A stretch of DNA of 64,000 bases from assembly GCA_033297075.1 (NCBI GenBank), contig MU858107.1:126819-190818 (forward strand). Direction: 5' to 3'. Each line of letters begins with the position of its first letter. The first letter of the stretch is position 1. Below are positions 56,184 to 64,000 of the stretch, one piece after another. The DNA comes from Rhypophila decipiens. Taxonomy: Eukaryota > Ascomycota > Sordariomycetes > Sordariales > Naviculisporaceae. Made by a program: the position numbers and the translations under genes. Under the pieces are notes generated by a model, which saw only the letters and a list, made by a program, of their open reading frames with translations, was not told the origin of the DNA and searched no databases.

Positions 56184-57497
56184 TCAGTTAACAGTAAGAC
56201 TCGTCTCCTCATCAATATCAACACCAAACGACCCCTTAGCAGCTTCATAACTCTGCTTCACAGCCTCACTCCCATAAACCCTCATCTCCTTCTCATACTC
56301 GGCCGTCAAACCCTCCCTAAACCCACCCGCCTCTCTCAACAACTTCCCAAGCAACGCCGAATCTCTGACAGCAGTATTCGCCCCAATCCCTCCAGCAGGC
56401 GTCATGCTATGCACCGCATCCCCAATGACCGTAACCCGGGCCTCATTCTCCCACTCCGGGATGCCAGACGGACTCGAGCACGTAATCTTCCAAAACGCCG
56501 CATTCTCCTCATTCATCTGCTCAAACAACGGCCTGAACTTCTCATGCCAATTCTTGGTCAACGCCCTGGCAATATCCGCCGCCGGCTTGCCCACAATCGT
56601 GTAGTTATCATTCGGCGCGCGGACAACACCAGGCTGACCTCCCAAAGTCCAGCCAAACTCCACCGTCGGATCATCCATATCCCCGGGCCTCACATTTGTA
56701 ATGGTAAACACCGCCCCATCACTCCTCGACTTATCCCTGAGCATAAACACACCCTCTCCCAGCCCTTTGAACGCAGGGCTCAAAGCCTGCCCGTGAATCC
56801 CCCGAGCCCCAGTATCAAACACCTTCAGTTTCCCCTTGGACAATTGCTTCGCGACCCGTGAATAAATCCCTTCTCCACCGATGAGCATACTCCCCCATTC
56901 TGATTTCCGTCCATCGCCAAAAACAGCCCTAACCCCAGATCCATCATCCGAGAGTTCATAGCCGGTGACTTGAACCCCCCACTCAATAAAATCCTCACAC
57001 CCCCGTGCAAATATCTTTCGCATATCACCTCTTGCAATACCAACGGTTTTATTACCCCGAGAAGACAATCCTTGAGGTATGGGACGAGAGTCGGTGATCT
57101 CCCCCGTAACAGCATCAAACTCGACGAACCCTAGTCCGCCAGTCTTGCCGCAGGCATTCCAGAATATGTCCCATGTCTTGGGGTCCAGGACGGACTCGAT
57201 TGCGTCGAGACCCTCGGCTGATAGGCGGAGTCGATAGCCTTGCGCGCGAAAGGTGAATGAGTGGTCGCGTTCAAAGATTTTGAATGGGATTTTGGAGTTG
57301 CGGAGGGATTGGGCTAGGAGGAGGGAGGCAAGCCCGCCGCCGGAGATTAGGATTGGTTTTTGGTCCCGGGAAGAGGTGGATGTTGAAATTTTGGATGAGT
57401 TGGTCGGGGAATGTGGGAACACGAAGAAGGTGTTGAGTAATTGGTATGAACGTGCCCGTGGTGAGTGTGAGCGGTATCGGGCGAATCGTGTTAGCAT
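56184..57497 (-). CDS. FAD-dependent monooxygenase (PHBH / salicylate hydroxylase fold)
   Basis: One exon, 437 aa. The FAD-binding Rossmann motif is at about 50-62 (ILISGGGLASLLLAQ); the last Gly of GxGxxG is Ser. KIFERD follows, ending the second strand. The middle motif is GGEGIYSRVAKQL (a DGxxSxVR variant) and the third is TVIGDAVHSMTPAGGIGANTAVRDSALL, which contacts the FAD pyrophosphate and ribityl parts. Length and motif order match class-A flavoprotein hydroxylases that use NAD(P)H and O2 on aromatic or other cyclic substrates. The substrate is unknown and no biosynthetic or catabolic neighbours are present. Residues 1-45 are rich in Arg, Ser and Thr (MLTRFARYRSHSPRARS) and could be a mitochondrial presequence or a mis-chosen start; no other Met lies before the FAD motif. 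Confidence 0.9.
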   Translation of the reverse strand: MLTRFARYRSHSPRARSYQLLNTFFVFPHSPTNSSKISTSTSSRDQKPILISGGGLASLLLAQSLRNSKIPFKIFERDHSFTFRAQGYRLRLSAEGLDAIESVLDPKTWDIFWNACGKTGGLGFVEFDAVTGEITDSRPIPQGLSSRGNKTVGIARGDMRKIFARGCEDFIEWGVQVTGYELSDDGSGVRAVFGDGRKSEWGSMLIGGEGIYSRVAKQLSKGKLKVFDTGARGIHGQALSPAFKGLGEGVFMLRDKSRSDGAVFTITNVRPGDMDDPTVEFGWTLGGQPGVVRAPNDNYTIVGKPAADIARALTKNWHEKFRPLFEQMNEENAAFWKITCSSPSGIPEWENEARVTVIGDAVHSMTPAGGIGANTAVRDSALLGKLLREAGGFREGLTAEYEKEMRVYGSEAVKQSYEAAKGSFGVDIDEETSLTVN

Positions 57498-58494
57498 GTG
57501 AGGTTATCAGGGAGAGTTTGGCGAGAGATGGTTGGATCTTTATTGCAATCGGGAAGGTTGGAAGTGGTGCCTGGAAGTCAGTTTCAGGGGACTGCTCATG
57601 AGTTTTATGTCCTGATGTCAGATAAGGGGTGAGAGCGGTGATGAGGTCGATGATATCCCTCAGAAGGCTTGGCTCAAGAGGTTCAGTGTCGGTGATTTTT
57701 GGTCCGCCTCGGAATTCCGAGCTTATGGCGCAGCTTATTAATTGACACGTGGGTTTACAGCGGCTGAGCAAATAGCATCATCGGGATTTATGCGTGATTT
57801 GTAACTTGGGTTTCTTGTCGTTCGTCTCATTTGGTTTTATTGGTCATCTGTGAGAGGCCTGGCGATGATGGATGGAAAAGGAAACGTAAGTGTTTTTTTT
57901 TTTTTTTTTTTTGGAGGAGGTGCAAGTGGATGTTGGACATGTGTCTCGACGTAGAGTCTTCGTACGATGTATCACCAACCACTGGAATGACGAAGGAAGG
58001 GAGATGTCATGATTAATCACGAAGCTGTGGTTCAACCCTAACCCTGGGATGTTCAGGACACCGGTGACAGCCCGAAACCGAACTGAGGTGCAAAAGCTTC
58101 ATGAATTGTGGTACCTAGGTACTCGACAGGGCTAAAACCCTACTGACAAGAAGTGGGCCGTTCTTCAGGGAAAAAGTCAAGCCAAGTCTGCCAAAATTCT
58201 GGAATGCCTGTTCATGTCGTTGAGGGTAAGTGATGAGGTTTGTTGTTGCGATGGTCGTCCTGTCTTTTTTGCTCCTTTGCTCCCGAATGGCGCTAATGCC
58301 CGCGCTAGAACATTTGGAACATTGCACAATCAGGGGTAAAGTCGTGTGGGGTCGTGTTTACAGGGGGCATTCCTTGTAGTCTCGACGTCATCGGTTCAAG
58401 GTTTCCGCATTTGGAACCTAAAATAACAAACCCCAATGAGGCGCGTCCTGACACACAAGTTCTTTTTTCACCAAACGCAACAAACGACAAGTGA
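57498..58494. other. Divergent intergenic region, 1 kb
   Basis: Between the monooxygenase gene (minus) and the coiled-coil gene at 58.5 kb (plus). It contains a 20-T run at 57893-57912. No gene seen. Confidence 0.5.
57893..57912 (+). repeat. Poly(T) tract, 20 nt
   Basis: An uninterrupted run of 20 T. Its exact length may be unreliable in the assembly. Such tracts exclude nucleosomes in fungal promoters. Confidence 0.85.
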
Positions 58495-60300
58495 ATGCCT
58501 CACGCAATGCGCCCTAATAACGACACCATCATCACCCGGCTGCAGGAGCATGCCGGGGAATGGATCACCGATATACCCCAATTCAAAGGATTCATCCTTT
58601 GCGCCCACTACTTCTCACTCCCCAATCATGCAGGCGGCCTTGCGCGTCCAGCCGAACAGTTCGTCACCCAAGATGGCGAGGTAATAACTTTCGAGGATGT
58701 TCCCGTATCCAAACTCGTCGAGTCAGTCGAGCGCCAGATTGAGAAACGCGTCCCTGACCATCTCCGTACCGAGATCTATAACAAAGTCCTCGCCGGTGTC
58801 CCCCACAAGCGAGTTCCAAAATGGGATCTCGGAGGCAAGGAAAGCATCTACGCGGAGCCATTGACGCCCTTCTCGATACCTCGAGACGACACCATCTCCA
58901 ACCAGGACCTCCTTGATGCATTGGCTCCGGCTGCCGAAATCACCCTCGGAAATGCCGAGAGCATTGGCATCACTGTCGCCTGGTGGGACGCCTCGTCCAA
59001 GGCAAAATTCAGTGCCATGATGTCGTTTGGCAGTGGCGTCCGTGGCGGGCGCCTCGGTGATAACCACCGCCACACGGTCAGCGATGTACCGAGGAACTAC
59101 TTTCGCGATCGACTGATGGATTATATCGCCGAACATCTCGACGGGCAAGAGGAACTGAAGCAAGCTGCCCGCAAAGCCATCTGCCCCGATCTCACTGATG
59201 GCGAGATTAAAGAGTATAGTCGTCTCATTGCCGAAGACCGAAAACAGATGGATGAGAAGGCAGCGGCAGGTGTGTCAGGCGAACGACCGCCGCTCACCCG
59301 CGAGGAACGTGCGAGGAGGATCATGAAGAATGACAGCGAGATCAGGACCTTGGCTCAAGCGATGAAGATCGTTCTGATTAATGAGGCCATCAGGAGCATT
59401 GACGATAGCATCGATTGCCAAACACCAAAGCCAATGGGAATCCGCCGTCGTCCGGGAACAAAGGTGGCCGGATCCGTGGTATTACCGCATTATGCTCGTA
59501 CGCGCAACGAGGATATCGTCCCGGATGATGAAGTAGACCGCGATTGTGACCAAGTCCGTGCCATGGTTAAGAAGTTCGTCACCTGGGGCAGCTGGGACAT
59601 CGATTCTTTCCGAATTGCACTGGCCCACAACATGACCCGAGATAGGTTCCTCACCTTCCTCAATAAGCGCGGAAGTGATGCCCCCCAAAAGATGTCAGCT
59701 GCCTATTTGCTCAGCTGGGAGTTCTTCAATCGCCGCCAAAAGCTGGGTCTGTCGATGGAGGATGGCTATCCACGAGAAGAACTCGACATACTCTACAAAA
59801 GGCGAAAGGATGCTAAACGAACGGCCAGGGAGCTCGCCCTTGTGGAAGCATACCGCCAGAAGAAAAAGGACTTGGAGGAGAAGACTAGCAATGAGATCCG
59901 CGCCTTGGGAAAGATTCACAAGCAGAAGAGCGACGACCAACACAAAAGGCATTTGGAGGAGCTGAAGGCCTTGGTTCAAGCTCACCCTGTGGGGTCACCG
60001 AATTATTCTGAGAAGGTGCGCGAGCTGGCAGAGAAGCAGCGTAAAGAATCTGACGCCCAAATACAAGAACACGAGAAAGAAGAAAGGGCTCAGGGTTCAG
60101 CTCATTGCAAGGAGTTTGATGCTTTTAGAGAGGAACGGAAGAAGCAGAAGCAAGCCTTGAGGGAGGAGGAGCGGTTGGAGGCCTTGCGCAAGGAGGAACA
60201 GGCGCAACCATTGGCTGAGGCTCGACCTGCCAGATTGAATACCCGCAAGCGGGTCTCGGGCGGTGCCAGTGGTGGTCGTGGAAAGAGAGCACGGAAGTAA
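58495..60300 (+). CDS. Coiled-coil protein with DUF7726-like region (601 aa)
   Basis: One exon. The N-terminal 200 residues (ITDIPQFKGFILCAHYFSLP, GITVAWWDASSKAKFSAMM) look globular and are unknown to me. The region around 335-420 (CDQVRAMVKKFVTWGSWD, FRIALAHNMTRDRFLTFL, AYLLSWEFFNRRQ) resembles DUF7726, a small helical module in fungal nuclear proteins; I assign this from memory of the pattern, not from a search. Residues about 430-575 form a long, highly charged coiled coil (RRKDAKRTARELALVEAYR, KKQKQALREEERLEALRKEE). The C-terminus is basic with a Gly/Arg patch (RVSGGASGGRGKRARK), a likely nuclear localisation and nucleic-acid-binding tail. No enzyme motif is visible. The start is the first Met of MPHAMRPNND; Met5 is an alternative. 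Confidence 0.82.
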   Translation: MPHAMRPNNDTIITRLQEHAGEWITDIPQFKGFILCAHYFSLPNHAGGLARPAEQFVTQDGEVITFEDVPVSKLVESVERQIEKRVPDHLRTEIYNKVLAGVPHKRVPKWDLGGKESIYAEPLTPFSIPRDDTISNQDLLDALAPAAEITLGNAESIGITVAWWDASSKAKFSAMMSFGSGVRGGRLGDNHRHTVSDVPRNYFRDRLMDYIAEHLDGQEELKQAARKAICPDLTDGEIKEYSRLIAEDRKQMDEKAAAGVSGERPPLTREERARRIMKNDSEIRTLAQAMKIVLINEAIRSIDDSIDCQTPKPMGIRRRPGTKVAGSVVLPHYARTRNEDIVPDDEVDRDCDQVRAMVKKFVTWGSWDIDSFRIALAHNMTRDRFLTFLNKRGSDAPQKMSAAYLLSWEFFNRRQKLGLSMEDGYPREELDILYKRRKDAKRTARELALVEAYRQKKKDLEEKTSNEIRALGKIHKQKSDDQHKRHLEELKALVQAHPVGSPNYSEKVRELAEKQRKESDAQIQEHEKEERAQGSAHCKEFDAFREERKKQKQALREEERLEALRKEEQAQPLAEARPARLNTRKRVSGGASGGRGKRARK

Positions 60301-61909
60301 AGCAATTCCCGAGAATGGCCAAACTTGTCCAAAAGGAACTCACAGGTCTTTATCAAGCTGTAAGGATTTGTACGACTTGCTCACGACATTCTGTATCATG
60401 AGGGATGGGCCGATATTGGTAGATGTCTGAAAGGTACCGATAACAATTGTCGCCGATAAAAAGTACAGCAGTGCGGTGAGTTGAGAGCCTCCCCGCTGTT
60501 CAAGGAGGTTATCACACGGGGCAGGAGCGATCCAGTATCGCCAACAACCAAAAATGGGTCTGCTCTGCCTCGGCTGTGCTTGACCCTCTATTACACGGCC
60601 AGGGATGGTATCATTCAGCACTTGCAAGCTATTTTCTCATTGTCATATTTCTGTCACTTTTGATGGCTGTCACAAGGATTCTTTGGCATTTTGGCGATGG
60701 CGTAAGTTATTCTAGAAGGTCCTACAGGAGCGCTTCTGTTTCTCCATAGTGTCGTTTGCGGTGCTTCCGTGCGGTATGATCGACGTATTTTATTTTTTGG
60801 GTGGAACGTCGCCGAGAATCAAGCAATTGAGCAGTCTTGCCCGAAACATCTGTGCGCTGCCTGCGCTTTGTGTGACCTCGTCGATGATGGACCGGTACTT
60901 GACTTACCGGCATTTAGCTCCCACCAATCCATGATCTGTTCTTTCTATATGATAGAGGATGATTAAGGTTGGGCTTGAGTATTTCCCTTCCAGCGTTGGG
61001 TGGTGCATGGTCTTGGCTTGTTGTGCTGGTCTAGAGATCGTGGGGGTAGGAGCCAGATGTGGACACCGGCCAAATCCAACTTCTCTCTGGAAGACGTTGG
61101 CGAACTTGCGGAAAAGAACTTGCCAAATAGCTTCTTCCTTGCCCTGGGTGGAGTTCAAGTGGAAGTTGGGACGGCCGCCGGTGAACTGGACTCGGGACCA
61201 TCCGATGATGACGGGCCCACAACAGCCGAGACCGGGCCGCATCCGCCGACTGCCAGTGATCCGACAACACCAAGAGTCCAGATGAGTCCAAATCCCAGAA
61301 AGTGAGTTGGGACGTTTTCTGCGAGAATCTTGGCTTTCTTATTTACTTCCACTATCTCTGGCTCCCCACCTTACCTTTTGTTCGCATGTTTCTTGTCCAC
61401 TGCCGGTTGCTCCCATCCCGCTCTCTGGGCCGTTTCAGGGGCTGGACCTTGCCGGATCGACAACCAAAGATAAGCATGAAGCACGAACCCCATTAGCCCG
61501 CCCAGTTCCTTCTCTCAGAGTGTTTCCCACACACTATCCACCACAACGCATTACCATTCTGCACCGGTCAAGTTTTGTCCTGATACCAATGATCGCCGCC
61601 ATCATGGAGATAGAACGACGCTGCCCCGGACATACCCATTCTTCCCCAGGATCAGAAGATCATGTCCATCTTACCTTTTTACTTTTCTCTTCAGTTCAGA
61701 CCCTGTGCCGCAAACTTCCTATCTCTTGGTTCATCCTTTCGTCATCTCTTGTTCTACTTTTCACAGCCTCTTCATCGCTCTAAAGATTTATCTTCCGTCG
61801 TTATTTTCACTTCAATTTGATTGTCATCTTGTGAAACTAATCGCACGGAACCCGCCTGGGAATGTCGACATCACCGTCACAATTCTAGCTGGACTTTTGA
61901 TAGGCCATC
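60301..61909. other. Intergenic, 1.6 kb
   Basis: Overlapping frames of about 100 codons at 60.9-61.3 kb occur on both strands, none with a domain. The last 500 bp are pyrimidine-rich and fit the leader of the rhodopsin-like gene. Confidence 0.5.
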
Positions 61910-63278
61910 ATGGACACCAATTCGACCTCCTTCGGTGACGACAACTCCCCATATTCGTTTGGGGGAGGGTCCCAGAGAAATAACAGCGACACCAATAACG
62001 GGACCGGCCGTGGCTTCGGAAATGGCTTTTGGCGAGGAGGACGGTTCACCAACGACGACTTGGGGCCTACGACGCGAATATCAGTATGGGTTCTGGCTGG
62101 GTTATCGCTGATATTTGTCGTTGTGCGGCTTTACTGCAAGTTCATGAGACACAGGAAGTTCCATGCCGATGACTACTTTGCAACGGCTGCTTGGGTATGT
62201 ATGCCTGTATTTTCGACATTGAAGACAGCGCTTGAAGAGTGAAGACTGACATCCACAAAGATAGCATTACTCGGTGCGACAATATGCACCAACATGTCAA
62301 TAGACAGGGGATATGGCAAACATGCGTGGCAGATACCCAGGAGCAATCTCAACGAGATGTACCTTATCGGCCAGATCTCTGTCACGCTGGCTATCTGTAG
62401 CCAGGCATGGAGCAAGACTTCGTTTGCTATTACGCTGCTCATGATCGGGGATGGCATTAATGGCAGGACGAGAATATTTCTCTGGTTTGCCGTGGTGTCC
62501 ATGAACCTCCTGTTTGGCATGTCCGCCATGTTTTTCTGGGTGGACTGCACGCCATTGGAGAAGGCATGGAAGCCATTCATAAGGGGGACTTGTTGGAGCC
62601 CAAATGTGATCATCACTTATGCGATATTCACCAGTGGTAAGTCGAGTCTGCCACGATACCTAAAACTGTAAGCTGACACGGGAAATCTAGCATATTCGGG
62701 CATCTTGGATCTCGTGCTGGCAATCATCCCTTGGAAGATCATCATGACGCTGCAAATGCACACCAAGGAGAAGATTGGCGTTGCTCTTGCCATGAGCATG
62801 GGTGTCTTGTAAGCATCTCTCCTTTCCCTAAAAGTAGCCTGCCACTAACAGTTTGAAGTGCCGCTGCATCGGCCTTTATCAAGTGCTCGTCGCTGCCACA
62901 GTTGGGCTCTAGGGACTTTCCACGTGAGTGTTCGCAGCCGCACTTGTTTACCAGAGCGCTTCATTTGCACTGCAAGAGAGAACCGATGCTAACCGAAAAG
63001 CAGACGACGGAGTAAACCTTGTTATATGGGGAAATGCAGAGGCGGCAATTACGATAATGGCAGCGTCCCTGCCGATGCTGCGAATGCTGGTCAGGAGCAT
63101 CAAGCCGTCCCGGGGCCGAGGCGGACGTTCGAGCCACAACCACAGTAGATCTTCGAGATCGCGGAGAGCGCTAGCGGGGACGGGAACTTCATCCAGGCGC
63201 GGATATTACAACAAGCCCAGGACGGACCTTGTTACGATGACGAACTCGACCTGGTCGAGCCAGACGACACTGCGGTGA
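61910..63278 (+). CDS. Fungal rhodopsin-like (SAT4/PTH11-type) integral membrane protein
   Basis: Five exons, 61910-62194, 62261-62636, 62691-62808, 62859-62923 and 63004-63278, give 372 aa. Residues 1-50 are Gly/Asn-rich and precede the first helix (VWVLAGLSLIFVVVRLYCK), after which the family motif HADDYFATAAW is met at the first intron. Later blocks are MYLIGQISVTLAICSQ and WSKTSFAITLL, then LLFGMSAMFFWVDCTPLEKAW, IFTSAYSGILDLVLAIIPW, MSMGVFAAASAFIKC and NLVIWGNAEAAITIMAASLP. This is the seven-helix fungal rhodopsin-type domain found in PTH11-like proteins, some of which act in surface sensing; most are uncharacterised. There is no retinal-binding lysine motif. The cytosolic tail is short, Arg/Ser-rich (RGRGGRSSHNHSRSSRSRR). 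The last intron ends in AAGCAG, allowing two acceptors that differ by one residue. Confidence 0.92.
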
Positions 63279-64000
63279 GGGACTTGTCCCAAAATAGAAG
63301 CAGCTTTTGTTTTCCTGCAATTGTAAAGGATCTGGGAACCGGGTTATCAGTTTATTGTTCTGGGGGAGTACATGCAAGGCGCTGGGGAACGGGAAATATA
63401 CATGGCAGCATCATCAGGAGTTGCATACAATCTTTTGGTCTCATATACCGGATTACTCTTTTACTAGAACTTTTCTATTCAGGGCCGCCGGACCACTTCC
63501 TGGCACACTGGCTCTTTCAACTCATTGAAGCGGATATATGGGTGACGAAGTGAGATATTTTTAGGATCAATGTTGATTAAGAGACCGATCCCTTGTTCCT
63601 GGATATCTAACGAACTGCAGATCAAATTGATATTCCGCCCTCACAGGGGACCTTAATTCAGCCGCCGAAGTTGCCACCAGAACTCGGCCGACGATTATCG
63701 TCTAACAGACGGGAGGACGGCACGGCGCCACTTGGCTTGAGTGACGAGTTCTGCTGCTTCAAGCGCAAGGAACCAGTGCAACGCTGGTAATATCCACGGC
63801 ATTAATTAGCCTACTATATCCATTGAGGCTCCCATTGGACGGGAAACCACGAAGCCATATTATCTCGACCTCTTGAAGGGCAAATAAATACATATACCCA
63901 AGAACCAGGACAGCTCCGGAAGAAAGATGTCTACTGGGGGAGTGGGTCGAAGTGTGCAAATGATGACAACCAGCTCAAAACGAGCAGGAGGGAGAACAGC
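63279..64000. other. Intergenic to window end
   Basis: About 720 bp after the rhodopsin-like gene. Short frames only; no gene seen. Confidence 0.5.

Overview
The window is nuclear DNA of a filamentous ascomycete (Pezizomycotina; a Sordariomycete is my guess, not proven). Evidence: nearly all introns are 50-70 nt with GT-AG ends, and the families are typical of moulds: a Zn2Cys6 regulator, an RTA1-like protein, a PTH11/SAT4-type rhodopsin-like membrane protein, a spherulin-4-like secreted protein, a bifunctional HIS7 and a proteinase-K-type subtilase. I see no transposon, CRISPR array, rRNA or organellar DNA. Exon joins below were made by eye from splice signals, reading frame and family conservation.

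Layout. 0.6-6 kb: PEP-mutase-like enzyme (+), spherulin-4-like secreted protein (-), alkaline ceramidase (-). 6.8-13.7 kb: a 950-aa uncharacterised fungal protein (+), an RTA1-like seven-helix protein (-) and a Zn2Cys6 regulator (+). 15-18 kb: a small Cys-containing protein with a hydrophobic tail (+) and a secreted subtilase (-). 17.7-23.5 kb has no recognisable gene. 23.5-28 kb: a divergent pair, a Ser/Thr-kinase-like protein (-) and a CorA-like membrane protein (+). 28.5-43.6 kb is mainly housekeeping: Vps62-like protein (-), TFIIIC triple-barrel subunit (-), HIS7 (+), ornithine decarboxylase antizyme with a +1 frameshift site (-), Yippee-type zinc protein (+), Dug1-like dipeptidase (-) and a small P-loop kinase (+). 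45-53.7 kb: two related coiled-coil proteins of unknown function in the same orientation, with an intron at the same place, separated by 4.5 kb of gene-free DNA. 54.6-64 kb: a Pro-rich protein (+), tRNA-Ser(AGA) (-), an FAD monooxygenase (-), a coiled-coil protein resembling DUF7726 proteins (+) and a rhodopsin-like membrane protein (+).

How the genes relate. There is no biosynthetic cluster. Several neighbours are divergent and may share promoter regions: the TFIIIC subunit with HIS7 (a CPC1/Gcn4-type TGACTCA lies 90 bp before HIS7), antizyme with Yippee, the dipeptidase with the P-loop kinase, and the kinase-like gene with the CorA-like gene. The strongest mechanistic signal is the antizyme TCC-TGA recoding site. 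The best candidate for undescribed biology is the paralogous coiled-coil pair at 45-53.7 kb.
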